From: CBDESM01 sp965242485
GTDB lineage: Bacteria > Chloroflexota > Dehalococcoidia > Bin125
Assembly: GCA_965242485.1 (NCBI GenBank)
Contig: CBDESM010000003.1
Coordinates: 2,356,001 to 2,420,000 of the forward strand
Length of the DNA: 64,000 bases
Direction: 5' to 3'
This document shows positions 40,706-48,896 of this stretch, piece by piece. Within the stretch, counting starts at the first letter, position 1, and each line of letters opens with the position of its first letter. Both the position numbers and the translations under genes were made by a program. The notes under the pieces were generated by a model. It saw nothing but the letters and a program-made list of their open reading frames with translations, was not told where the DNA came from and did not search any database.

Positions 40706-41566
40706 TCAGGCGGGCTGTTCCGTAGTCCGTTCCTCGATGGCGTAGAGGTCGTCCATCCCGGCCGTCTGCTGGACTTCGCGGTAGAGCGCCATCAACTCGT
40801 CGACGCTGCGCCCGGAAGCGCCGCTGCCGCGGATCTGCCGGTAGGCGTCGCGGACCGCCTCGTACATCAGCACCTGCCCGGTGAACGGGTCGATCAGCAG
40901 CGTGAACCCGTGCCCGGCCAGCGCGGGCGGATCGAGCCGGTCGGCCGGGGCCATCAGCGAGAGCGGGTGCGGCAACCGGCGGCCCGCCTCCGCGATCTGC
41001 TCCTCGCCCTGCGGGAAGAGCATCAGCACATCCGCGCCTGCCTCCTTGTACGCGAGCATCCGCTCGACGGCCGCCTCGAATGATTCGTTGCGGACGCCGC
41101 CGGTGCGGGCGATGATCAGCATGTCCGGATCGCTGCGCGCGGCCACGGCCTCGCGGATTTTCCCGACCATCGTCTCCAACGGCACCAGATGCTCGACGCC
41201 CTTGTGATGATGCGCCCGCTTCGGCGCGACCTGATCCTCGATCTCGATCGCCGCCGCCCCGGCCGATTCAAGCTCGCCCACGGCCCGCGCAAGATGCACC
41301 GCATCTCCGAAACCGACCCCCGCATCGACGATCAGCGGAATCCCCGACCGCGCAGTGATCTGCCGCGTCAGCCCCGCAATCTCCGTCAACGTCAGCAGCG
41401 CCTCCGAAACCGAAAGCTGAAACCCGAGCCCGCCCCCGGAGAGGTAAGCCGCCTCGAACCCAAGCGACTCAGCCACCCGCGCCGTCAACGGATCCAGCGC
41501 CACCGGCGCAAGAACCGCCTCCCCCCCGCGCACCTTCCCCGCAAACTCAGCTCGCGTCGTCATCAT
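40706..41566 (-). CDS. isocitrate lyase/PEP mutase family enzyme
   Basis: A 286-residue TIM-barrel enzyme of the isocitrate lyase/phosphoenolpyruvate mutase family. Present are YLSGGGLGFQLS, the metal-binding PLIVDAGVGFGD and GAAAIEIEDQVAPKRAHHHKG. Methylisocitrate lyases have a catalytic Cys-Gly-His after PKR; here that segment reads PKRAHHHKG, without Cys, so a lyase using that acid is unlikely. An oxaloacetate decarboxylase, hydrolase or related activity is more probable. GGGAGG precedes the ATG pair at 41566. Confidence 0.78.
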   Translation of the reverse strand: MMTTRAEFAGKVRGGEAVLAPVALDPLTARVAESLGFEAAYLSGGGLGFQLSVSEALLTLTEIAGLTRQITARSGIPLIVDAGVGFGDAVHLARAVGELESAGAAAIEIEDQVAPKRAHHHKGVEHLVPLETMVGKIREAVAARSDPDMLIIARTGGVRNESFEAAVERMLAYKEAGADVLMLFPQGEEQIAEAGRRLPHPLSLMAPADRLDPPALAGHGFTLLIDPFTGQVLMYEAVRDAYRQIRGSGASGRSVDELMALYREVQQTAGMDDLYAIEERTTEQPA

Positions 41567-41776
41567 CGTTCCTCCCCAGCGGCTGCAAGAAATCAGGCAG
41601 CATCCGCTCCACGATGCTATCTATCTCAGCAAGCTCATCCGCGAACCCAGCCGGATACTCGCGTCCGGGATCAGCTTGAGGATTCGCATACTCGAAGCAT
41701 GGAATAATTTGGCACAGGTGTCCGATTGGCGCATATGCTCGATTCGCTGTTCGTGGAATCGCAGGGAGGGAACCAA

Positions 41777-42493
41777 GTGCCAGAGTGGGCAATCGCCATC
41801 ATCGCCGTCGTCGCGGGGTCTACATCAACGAAGATCTTGGATGGACTCGTCCCGTTCTGGAGATCGGGCCGCATCCAGCGCTGCGCCATGCGCTGGATCG
41901 GTCGCGCCCGTTGCCGTAGCCACCAGTGGTTCGGCTTCAAGCGCGGATGGGGAGTCCAAGGCGACATCCGCTATGAGGTCGAATGTCCCAATGTTGGAGG
42001 CGTTGACACCCTTCGGAGTGCCAAACTCACGATCCCCGGTCGGGAGGGTGACCCGATCACTGGCTTGGCCATCGAGTTCAGGGGCGACGAAACGATCGCC
42101 ACGTTCACCTGCGTCAACCACGACAACCGCTGGGGCGTCGCGCAGCACCACATGGCCCGTGATGAGTACCGCGGCTCTTGGGTCTATGGGAGCCACAACA
42201 AACCGTTCGCCATGTATGGGGCGAAACCTCAATTGGAGGGGAGAGCCCCGCGGTTCCTTCTCCCCCTCTCCGACTTCGACTCGCGGAACTTGGTTGCAGC
42301 CCTCATGCACGCCGTACACGGAGCCGAACTCCGCATAGAGATGTACGACGCATCAGGCAACCCAGACGCGAAAGAGCGATCCGGGATTCCGTACAGCGCT
42401 CCACTCGCGCACTTCTCCCCCAGCGAGGCGATGAAGACGCCCGCACAGCCGCACATCGAGAGGCTTTGGGGCTGGTCCAGCGAAGCGCACTGA
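41777..42493 (+). CDS. hypothetical protein with N-terminal membrane helix
   Basis: A 238-residue protein of no recognised family. GTG 41777 is chosen because GGAGGG sits 6 bp before it; an ATG at 41735 would add 14 residues. The first ~25 residues (EWAIAIIAVVAG) form one possible membrane segment, followed by a basic stretch FWRSGRIQRCAMRWIGRARC and a beta-rich body. The gene is richer in A/T than its neighbours and opens an accessory patch shared with the PD-(D/E)XK gene. Function unknown. Confidence 0.5.
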   Translation: MPEWAIAIIAVVAGSTSTKILDGLVPFWRSGRIQRCAMRWIGRARCRSHQWFGFKRGWGVQGDIRYEVECPNVGGVDTLRSAKLTIPGREGDPITGLAIEFRGDETIATFTCVNHDNRWGVAQHHMARDEYRGSWVYGSHNKPFAMYGAKPQLEGRAPRFLLPLSDFDSRNLVAALMHAVHGAELRIEMYDASGNPDAKERSGIPYSAPLAHFSPSEAMKTPAQPHIERLWGWSSEAH

Positions 42494-42631
42494 CGGAGGG
42501 ACGCAGAGGCACGGGCAGTCCATGTTCACGTCGCGGAGCAAGCCCCCTCTGCCAGCCCCAACCATCTGTCAGCTCGCGAGTAGGCGGCAGAGTTACGGCG
42601 CTGCGCTGTTCGCTCCGGAGATGGTGGCTGG

Positions 42632-42637
42632 TACCCT
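42632..42637 (+). promoter_or_regulatory. -10-like element before the PD-(D/E)XK gene
   Basis: TACCCT, preceded by GGCTGG, lies 33 bp before the ATG at 42671 in a 177-bp spacer in which no gene, repeat or other signal was seen. It has the same hexamer as the elements at 9685 and 9153. Confidence 0.35.
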
Positions 42638-42670
42638 GCATCCCTCCGCACGCGATGATCGGTCTGCGCG

Positions 42671-43450
42671 ATGAAGATTCTGAGCCGGCTAGGCATGCCA
42701 AGGGAGACTGATATCCCGGCACCGCTCGAAGTTCGCCGCGCCGCTGCGGAGATCATCCGCGCAGGGCGCTACGACGAAGAGGAACTCGAGGATGCCTTGG
42801 TGTTGATCGGCGGCTACCTCTGGGAAACGTGGGACGAAGAGGAGGAGGAAGAGGACGAGAATGACGACTTGTCGCCCCCTGAGCTGGAACAGCGTCTCCG
42901 GACACTCCAAAGCGACTTGGCCAGAGCGGCGGACGGCTTCATAGGGCGGCAGATCCCTGCTGGCGATGCGGGGACGCTTGACCTGATCAGATACCACCCA
43001 TCATCCGGCGAGCTGACGATCTACGAGCTCAAAGCCCGCGAGATTCAGGTGAGCGACTTGGCGCAAGTGGAGAGCTATCGCGTAGCACTTGAGGAATTCG
43101 ATCCGGATGACCTCGCTTGGCTCTTGGTGAGCAATTCGGGCCGCAAAGACATTCCGCGCGTCTGGGAGCCAGAAGAGCTCAGAGGGATGCTGGATTACCG
43201 AGACGACGAGGTGATTGACAATGAAGCACTGTTAAAAGACAGCGATCCCGACTACGACCCGGACCTCCGCCGGATCAGCTGCGCGGTTGTCGGCAACGGA
43301 TACAAGGCGCGTGTGTCCCGCCTTGCCAAGTCGATGGGAATCGAACTGATTCACATCCCTGATCTGATCACGACGGCCTTGGAAGAGCTATCGAAGGCTG
43401 AGCCGTATGCCGCAAAAGAAGAAGAGACAAAGCAAGCGCTAGGGAGATGA
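42671..43450 (+). CDS. PD-(D/E)XK nuclease-like (NucS/DUF91-like) protein
   Basis: A 259-residue protein. The core GTLDLIRYHPSSGELTIYELKA gives D104, E119 and K121 as a D...ExK active site, followed by Q132 and Y136 (QVESY), as in NucS/DUF91 and other PD-(D/E)XK nucleases. Before it is a very acidic stretch (WDEEEEEEDENDD), and after it RISCAVVGNGYKARVSRLAKSMGIELIHIP. It may act in DNA repair or defence. Codons are A/T-rich and no methyltransferase or helicase partner is adjacent. The start ATG has no good ribosome binding site. Confidence 0.65.
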   Translation: MKILSRLGMPRETDIPAPLEVRRAAAEIIRAGRYDEEELEDALVLIGGYLWETWDEEEEEEDENDDLSPPELEQRLRTLQSDLARAADGFIGRQIPAGDAGTLDLIRYHPSSGELTIYELKAREIQVSDLAQVESYRVALEEFDPDDLAWLLVSNSGRKDIPRVWEPEELRGMLDYRDDEVIDNEALLKDSDPDYDPDLRRISCAVVGNGYKARVSRLAKSMGIELIHIPDLITTALEELSKAEPYAAKEEETKQALGR

Positions 43451-43524
43451 GCCCAAGGCCGGGGTCTGAGGTCCATCGAGCCGCGAGGCGGGGCTTGGCG
43501 ACCGGCGCGTTGCCTGCGTTCACA

Positions 43525-43536
43525 TGCGGGTATGAT
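43525..43536 (+). promoter_or_regulatory. TGCGGGTAnnnT promoter motif before small membrane protein gene
   Basis: TGCGGGTATGAT lies 40 bp before the ATG at 43577. TATGAT is the best -10 match of the motif set (9147, 38308, 40175). The distance to the start is the same as at 40175. Confidence 0.5.
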
Positions 43537-43576
43537 GGATGAGCGAACGCTCGTGCGGAGCAGGCTGGAGGGGATG

Positions 43577-43822
43577 ATGGCGAACGAGACGGCGACCGTC
43601 GTTGTGGCGAGGCTCGTGGCCGTGGGGGTGGTGATCGCGGCGATCGTGTTCGCGTCGGTTGACGGCAGCAGGGACGCGATCATCGCGGCTTTGGGGATCA
43701 TCGGCGGGGTGGCCGTGATGTTCGGTTGGGCCGTGCCGGTGCGCCTCGTCGGCCTGCCGGGCTCCAAGGCGATGGCCTCGTACGTCGACGATGTTGCGGG
43801 GCAGCGCAAGTCCGACGACTGA
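43577..43822 (+). CDS. small two-helix membrane protein
   Basis: An 81-residue protein with two hydrophobic segments, about residues 6-27 (VVVARLVAVGVVIAAIVFAS) and 34-54 (AIIAALGIIGGVAVMFGWAV), and a short soluble tail. The ATG at 43577 follows GGAGGGG; an adjacent ATG at 43574 is an alternative. No family is recognised. It is convergent with CoA-transferase 3. Confidence 0.6.
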   Translation: MANETATVVVARLVAVGVVIAAIVFASVDGSRDAIIAALGIIGGVAVMFGWAVPVRLVGLPGSKAMASYVDDVAGQRKSDD

Positions 43823-43832
43823 GGCTTGCGTC

Positions 43833-43866
43833 ACGCCGGCGGACGGGGACGCTGTTTAGCCGGCGT
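43833..43866. terminator. hairpin between small membrane protein and CoA-transferase 3 genes
   Basis: A perfect 8-bp inverted repeat (ACGCCGGC at 43833-43840 and GCCGGCGT at 43859-43866) with an 18-base loop spans the gap between convergent stops. There is no T-run. It may end both transcripts. Confidence 0.4.
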
Positions 43867-45052
43867 CGTCGGGCAATGAGATCACGCCGGATTCGGCTAG
43901 GCGGGTTATTTCTTCGTCGGTGCGGCCGATGGCGCGGAGGAGTTCGCGGGTGTGCTGGGCGGGTTCGGATGCGCCGCGGGCGACGCTGGGCGGGGTGCGG
44001 GACATTTTTACGGGGGTGGAAGAGACTTTGAGGGTTCCGGCTGGGCCGGCGGGGAGTTCGGCGACCATTTCGCGGGCGGCGATTTGCGGGTCGGCGAGCA
44101 TGGCGGGGATGTCGTTGAGCGGGGCGGCGATGCAGACGCCTTCGAGTTCACGCTCCCATTCGGCGGTGGTGCGCTTGCGGAAGGCGGCTTCGAGCAGGGG
44201 TTCGAGCTCGGCGTGGTGCTCGGTGCGGAGCGCGTTGGTTTCGAAGCGCGGGTCGTCAAAGAGGTCGAGGCGGTCGATTTTGGCGCAGAAGAGCTGCCAG
44301 TCCTTGACGCCGGCGAGGACGAGATGTCCGTCGGCGGTGGGGAGGGCTTGGAACGGGGTGACGAGCGGATGGCGGGTGCCGATCGGTCCGGGCGCTTCGC
44401 CGGTGTTGGCGGCGCGGACGACGGCGTTTTCGAGCAGGGCGACCTGCGAGTCGAGCATGGCGACGTCGACGTGCTGGCCCTTGCCGGAGGCTTGGCGCTC
44501 GTGTAGGGCGGCGAGGACGCCGATGGCGGTGTACATGCCGCCGGCCATGTCGCCGATGGAGTAGCCGGCGCGGGCGGGCGGGCCGCCGGGGTGCCCGGTG
44601 ATGCTCATCAGGCCGGAGATGCCCTGCACGATCACGTCGACCGCGCCGCGCGAGGAGTAGGGCCCGGTGTGGCCGAAGCCGGAGGTGGAGGCGTAGATCA
44701 GGCACGGGTTGAGGGCCGAGAGCGCGTCGTAGCCGAGGCCGAGCCTGGTCATCGTGCCGGGGCTGAAGTTTTCGGTGAGCACGTCGACGGTCGGCACGAG
44801 GTCGCGGATGATCGCGACCGCTTCGGGCGTCTTGAGGTCGAGCGCGAGGCTCTTCTTGCCGCGGTTGACGCTGAAGAAGTAGGTGCTGATCCCGTCCACG
44901 TAGGGGCCCGGCCCGCGCCGCTGCCAGTCGATCCCGGCCGGCTCGACCTTGATCGTCTCCGCGCCGAGATCGGTGAGGATCATCGAGCCGTAGGGGCCGG
45001 CGAGGGCCCAAGTGAAATCGAGGACGCGGATGCCGTCGAGCGGGCCGGGCAC
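43856..45052 (-). CDS. CaiB/BaiF class III CoA-transferase (3)
   Basis: A 398-residue family III CoA-transferase. The N-terminal RVLDFTWALAGPYGSMILTDLGAETIKVEP, TSGFGHTGPY, RGAVDVIVQGISGLMS with the catalytic Asp, and GKGQHVDVAMLDS are all intact, as in formyl- and succinyl-CoA:carboxylate transferases. The start is GTG 45052, two bases after the stop of the AhpD-like gene, so they are co-transcribed. The acid substrate is unknown. Confidence 0.88.
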   Translation of the reverse strand: MPGPLDGIRVLDFTWALAGPYGSMILTDLGAETIKVEPAGIDWQRRGPGPYVDGISTYFFSVNRGKKSLALDLKTPEAVAIIRDLVPTVDVLTENFSPGTMTRLGLGYDALSALNPCLIYASTSGFGHTGPYSSRGAVDVIVQGISGLMSITGHPGGPPARAGYSIGDMAGGMYTAIGVLAALHERQASGKGQHVDVAMLDSQVALLENAVVRAANTGEAPGPIGTRHPLVTPFQALPTADGHLVLAGVKDWQLFCAKIDRLDLFDDPRFETNALRTEHHAELEPLLEAAFRKRTTAEWERELEGVCIAAPLNDIPAMLADPQIAAREMVAELPAGPAGTLKVSSTPVKMSRTPPSVARGASEPAQHTRELLRAIGRTDEEITRLAESGVISLPDDAG

Positions 45053-45054
45053 CG

Positions 45055-45612
45055 TTACAAGTCCAGGCCGGGGGTGCCCGGTTCGAGCTGGACGCCGAAG
45101 GTGTTGAGCGCCATCGAGACCAGGTTGTACTGGCCGGCGGCGAAGACGAGGTCCATCATCTGGCGCGTGTCGTAACTCTCCGTCAGCACCTCCCAGATCC
45201 TGTCGGGGATGAAGGCGTTGGCGTGGAGCTCGTCGACGGCGACGAGCAGATGCCGCTCGTGCCGGGTCCAGGCAGGATCGGCGGGGCCGTCCTTGACGCG
45301 CTCGACCTCTTCGAGGGTGAGGCCCGCTTCCTGGCCGATGCGGCGGTGCTGGCCGAACTCGTAGCCGCTGCGGCAGTTCCAGCCCATGCGCAGGATGACG
45401 AGTTCGCGTTCGCGCGGCGGCAGCGAGGATTCGCTGAGCACGTGGCGGGCGAAGCGGCTCCAGGCGCTGGAGAGTTCGGGGTAGTGCGCGAGCGTGCGGG
45501 TGATGTTGAGCACGGGGCCGCCGCGCGCCTCGGCCCGTTCGAGCTGGGCCTTGGATTCGCCGTAGGCGGTCTCGACCGTCAGCGGCTCCAGCCGCGGTTC
45601 GGATAATCGCAT
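45055..45612 (-). CDS. carboxymuconolactone decarboxylase (AhpD-like) family protein
   Basis: A 185-residue helical protein of the AhpD/CMD superfamily. The core RELVILRMGWNCRSGYEFGQHRRI aligns with the AhpD active helix, but the CxxC pair is reduced to one Cys (CRSG), so a thiol peroxidase role is unlikely and a decarboxylase-like or unknown role is more probable. It lies between hisC (13 bp) and CoA-transferase 3 (2 bp) in one leftward operon. Confidence 0.8.
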   Translation of the reverse strand: MRLSEPRLEPLTVETAYGESKAQLERAEARGGPVLNITRTLAHYPELSSAWSRFARHVLSESSLPPRERELVILRMGWNCRSGYEFGQHRRIGQEAGLTLEEVERVKDGPADPAWTRHERHLLVAVDELHANAFIPDRIWEVLTESYDTRQMMDLVFAAGQYNLVSMALNTFGVQLEPGTPGLDL

Positions 45613-45625
45613 CGCGTCCCCCTCG

Positions 45626-46735
45626 TCATGCGGAGCGAGGATAGAGAGCGCGGTCGATGCGGGTGAGGACCTCCTCGAGCTGGTCGGGCCGCGGCGCGGA
45701 GATGCGGATGTGGCCGGCCAGCTGCGGGTCGGAGTAGGCGCGCGCGAGCAGGCCGGTGCGGAGCAGCCGCTGCTCGAAATCGGCGGGTGCGGCGGAGACG
45801 TCGACGAGCACGAAGTTGGCGCGCGACGGGTACGGCGCCAGCCCGGGCCGTTCGGCCAGCGCGGCGAAGAGCCCGTCGCGGGCCTCGCGCACCAGCGCCA
45901 CGCGCTCCATCAGCGCGCCGGCGTGCTCGACGGCGGCGATGCCCGCGGCCTCGGCGGCGACGTTGACGTTGTAGGGCTGCTTGATCTTGAGCAGTCCGTC
46001 GATCAGGCCGGGGTGGGCGAGGGCGTAGCCGAGGCGGAGGCCGGCGATGCCGGCGAACTTGGAGAAGGTGCGCAGGATCACGAGGCGCGGGTGCTCGGCC
46101 AGCAGATCGACGGCGGAGCCGCCGCTGAATTCGACGTAGGCCTCGTCGAGCAAGACGGTGCGGCCGTCTTCGAGCAGCTCGAGCAGCGCCTCGCGCGGGA
46201 AGGCGTCGCCGACGGGGTTGTGGGGCGAGGTGAGGATCACGAGCGCGTCGTCCTCGGCGCCCGCGGCGCGGATCGCGTCAGGGTCGAGCCGCAGGCCCGC
46301 GCCGCGGGGGACGGCGCGGCAGCGCATCTCGAAGACGTCGGCGAGGAACTGGTAGACGCCGAAGGCCGGCGTGGAGATGACGATCGGGCGCTCGCGGCCG
46401 CCGATCGCGCGGAGGACGAGTTCGAGCAGCTCGTCGGCCCCCGCGCCCGCGACGACTTGGTCGGGCGGGACGCCGGCGAAGGCGGCGACGGCCTCGCGCA
46501 GGCGGAGCTGGAGCGGGTCGGGGTAGGTCGCTGCGCGGCGCGGGTCGGCGAGTGCGGCGCGGATCGCGTCGAGCACGAGCGGGTGCGCGCCGAACGGGTT
46601 CTCGTTGGCGTCGAGCTTGAGGATGTCCGAGGCGTCCATCCCCAGCCGCCGCGCGTGTTCCTCGACCGGCAGTACGGCGGCGTAGCCGTGCAGCGCGGCG
46701 ACGTGCGGGCGCAGCGCGGGCGGGCCGGCCGGCAT
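45626..46735 (-). CDS. hisC: histidinol-phosphate aminotransferase
   Basis: A 369-residue PLP aminotransferase of the histidine pathway. It shows KLDANENPFG, GAGADELLELVLRA, SPHNPVGDAF, LLDEAYVEF and the PLP lysine in LRTFSKFAGIAGLRLGY. Length and N-terminus fit HisC rather than aspartate-type enzymes. Its start overlaps the hisD stop by one base, and hisD is directly upstream, which supports the assignment. Confidence 0.93.
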   Translation of the reverse strand: MPAGPPALRPHVAALHGYAAVLPVEEHARRLGMDASDILKLDANENPFGAHPLVLDAIRAALADPRRAATYPDPLQLRLREAVAAFAGVPPDQVVAGAGADELLELVLRAIGGRERPIVISTPAFGVYQFLADVFEMRCRAVPRGAGLRLDPDAIRAAGAEDDALVILTSPHNPVGDAFPREALLELLEDGRTVLLDEAYVEFSGGSAVDLLAEHPRLVILRTFSKFAGIAGLRLGYALAHPGLIDGLLKIKQPYNVNVAAEAAGIAAVEHAGALMERVALVREARDGLFAALAERPGLAPYPSRANFVLVDVSAAPADFEQRLLRTGLLARAYSDPQLAGHIRISAPRPDQLEEVLTRIDRALYPRSA

Positions 46736-48084
46736 CAGCGGTCGCGCCTGCGGCGTTCGAGCGAGCGGGCGTGCGCGTCGAGCTGCTCGGCGTGCGCGAT
46801 CGCCTCCGCAGCCGGCGCGATCTCTTCCAGCAGGCCGTCGTCCGCGCGGACGACGGTCGAGATCTTGAGGAATTCCATCACGTTCAGCGCGGAGGCATAG
46901 CGGGCGGAGCCGCCCGTCGGCATCACGTGGCTGGGCCCGGCCACATAGTCGCCCAGCGCCTCCGGCGAGGCGTCGCCGACGAAGACGCCGCCCGCGTTGC
47001 GGACCTGCGCGGACCGCTCCTCCGCGTCGGCAGTGACGACGGCGAGGTGCTCGGGCGCGTAGAGGTTCGCGAGCTCGAGGCCCGCATCAAGGGATTCGAC
47101 GCGGGCGATGCCGCCGCGGTTGGCGAATGCGGCGAGGGCGACGTCACGGCGGGGCAGGTCCGCGGCCTGCGAGAGCAGCTCGGCCGCCACCGCGTCGGCC
47201 AGCTCTCCGCTGTCGGTGATCAGGATCGGGGCGGCGAGCGGGTCGTGTTCCGCCTGCGCCAGCAGGTCGGCGGCGCAGAGCGCGGGATCCGCGGCGCCGT
47301 CGGCGAGGATCACGGTCTCGGTCGGGCCGTAGATCGCGTCGATCCCGACATGGCCGAAGACGCGGCGCTTGGCAGCGGTGACGAAGCGGTTGCCGGGGCC
47401 GAAGATCTTGTCGACGGCGGCGATGGACTCGGTGCCGTAGGCGAGCGCGGCGATGGCCTGCGCGCCGCCGACCTTGTAGACCGTCGTCACGCCGGCGATC
47501 TCGGCGGCGACCAGTTTGAGCGGCGAGACCGCGGCGCGGCCCTCCGCGTCCGGCACGGCGGGGCTGGCGATCGCGATCTCGTCCACGCCGGCGACGACGG
47601 CCGGGATCGCCGTGTGCAGTACGGACGACGGATAGACCGCGGCGGTGCCGGGCACGTAGAGGCCGACGCGGGCGAGCGGGCGCACGATTTGGCCGAGGCC
47701 GTCGACGGAGAAGCTCTTCGCCGCGTGGGCGAGCTGCGTCTCGTGGTAGGCGCGGACGCGCTCGGCGGCGAGTTGGAGCGCGGCCGCGAGCTCCGGCGCG
47801 ACCTGTTCGCGGGCCGCGGCGAATTCCGCCCCGCTGACGATGAAGTCGCCGGGCGCCGCCCCGTCAATGGCGCGGCAGATGCGGCGCAGGGCCGCGTCGC
47901 CGCCGTCGCGGACCTCGGAGATGATGCGGCCGACCGCTTCCTCGAAGCTCGGCGCGTCGTCGTAGAGGCGGGCGAGAATTTCGCGCTCGGCCTCGGAGAG
48001 CGCGCTTTCGTCGGGTTGGCGGCGGGCCAGCAGCGCCTCGCGCGACGCTTCGAAGCCGTCCCAGCGCGGGATTTCCGCGGTCAT
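46735..48084 (-). CDS. hisD: histidinol dehydrogenase
   Basis: A 449-residue NAD-dependent zinc enzyme for the last two steps of histidine synthesis. Marks are VGLYVPGTAAVYPSSVL, YKVGGAQAIAALAYGT, DKIFGPGNRFV, the signature GIDAIYGPTETVIL, LLAQAEHDP with zinc and catalytic residues, and NLYAPEHLAV. Canonical HisD has AGPSE in the signature, so YGPTE is a mild variant. The ATG overlaps the stop of the phospholipase-like gene by 4 bp. Confidence 0.95.
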   Translation of the reverse strand: MTAEIPRWDGFEASREALLARRQPDESALSEAEREILARLYDDAPSFEEAVGRIISEVRDGGDAALRRICRAIDGAAPGDFIVSGAEFAAAREQVAPELAAALQLAAERVRAYHETQLAHAAKSFSVDGLGQIVRPLARVGLYVPGTAAVYPSSVLHTAIPAVVAGVDEIAIASPAVPDAEGRAAVSPLKLVAAEIAGVTTVYKVGGAQAIAALAYGTESIAAVDKIFGPGNRFVTAAKRRVFGHVGIDAIYGPTETVILADGAADPALCAADLLAQAEHDPLAAPILITDSGELADAVAAELLSQAADLPRRDVALAAFANRGGIARVESLDAGLELANLYAPEHLAVVTADAEERSAQVRNAGGVFVGDASPEALGDYVAGPSHVMPTGGSARYASALNVMEFLKISTVVRADDGLLEEIAPAAEAIAHAEQLDAHARSLERRRRDR

Positions 48085-48836
48085 GCGCCGAGGTAGTCCG
48101 CGAGCACGGCGGCGGTGCGCTCGGCCGTGGCCTCGAAGAACGCGTCGAGCACGGACTGGTCGACGTGCCGCCGGCAGTCGTCGAGCAGCTCCGGCACGCG
48201 GCCGAGGAATTCGCGCAGGCCCTCCTCGGACTCGATCCCGGCCCGCTTGAGGTGCCGCGAGGCGATGAAGGAGAAGCGCTCCCAATCGGGCGGGTGCTCG
48301 GTGACGGCGGCGGAGGTGTCGCGCCACTGTTCGAGCAGGGAGCGGTCGAGGAAGCCCGCATCGATGTCGACGGCGGAGGCGAAGAGGCCGTCGCGGATGC
48401 CGCTCATCGCCTCGTCCGACTCGCGCTCGCGGCGGTCGAGCTCGTACTGCAGCACGCGGTCGAGCAGGTTGGCGCGGTCGTCGCCGCCGAGCAGCGAGCG
48501 CGCGCCGAAATAGGGACGGTAGATCGCGGTCACGTACTCCTGATCCAGCACGAGGTGGGTGATGTAGCCGCAGACCCAATCGCGGGTCTGCCCGGTCAGG
48601 CCGGCCGGGTCGCGGAGGGAGCGGTGCGCGTCGAGGAACGCGCCGACGCTGTCCTGGTGCTCGTCGCTGGCGATGTCGAAGAAGTGGGTGCGCTTGCGGT
48701 CCCAGCGGGTGAGCACGCGGATGTCGGGCGAGGTCGCGCCGAGCATGAACTCGCCGTTGGCGCGGTCGTAGCCGGGCGAGTCGAGGCGCTCGCCCGCGCG
48801 GCAGGCCGCGATCATGTGCGAAACGAGCGGGGGCAT
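48081..48836 (-). CDS. zinc-dependent phospholipase C/D-like protein
   Basis: A 251-residue protein with the pattern of zinc-dependent phospholipase C-like domains: FMLGATSPDIRV, RTHFFDIASD, and the helix WVCGYITHLVLDQEY with His and Asp ligands. There is no signal peptide, so it is cytoplasmic, unlike secreted phospholipases; many such proteins in non-pathogens have unknown roles. It is the first gene of the operon with hisD, hisC, AhpD-like and CoA-transferase 3. TAGACT exactly six bases before the ATG suggests a leaderless mRNA. Confidence 0.65.
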   Translation of the reverse strand: MPPLVSHMIAACRAGERLDSPGYDRANGEFMLGATSPDIRVLTRWDRKRTHFFDIASDEHQDSVGAFLDAHRSLRDPAGLTGQTRDWVCGYITHLVLDQEYVTAIYRPYFGARSLLGGDDRANLLDRVLQYELDRRERESDEAMSGIRDGLFASAVDIDAGFLDRSLLEQWRDTSAAVTEHPPDWERFSFIASRHLKRAGIESEEGLREFLGRVPELLDDCRRHVDQSVLDAFFEATAERTAAVLADYLGA

Positions 48837-48842
48837 GGAACG

Positions 48843-48890
48843 AGTCTATCGCGCGGCCCGGCCCCGCCGGCCGGGCGCGATGGGTACGAT
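48843..48890. promoter_or_regulatory. divergent leaderless promoter pair
   Basis: On the minus strand TAGACT (48848-48843) ends six bases before the ATG at 48836. On the plus strand TACGAT (48885-48890) ends six bases before the ATG at 48897. Neither start codon has a ribosome binding site. The mirror-image spacing on both sides of one 60-bp spacer argues for deliberate leaderless starts. Confidence 0.55.
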
Positions 48891-48896
48891 TGCGGC

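Noticed and set aside
41547..41792. 81-codon leftward frame upstream of the ICL/PEPM gene
   Set aside because: It overlaps the start of the ICL/PEPM gene and the start of the rightward unknown gene, has a low-complexity Asp-rich end and matches no family; the rightward gene has a better ribosome binding site.
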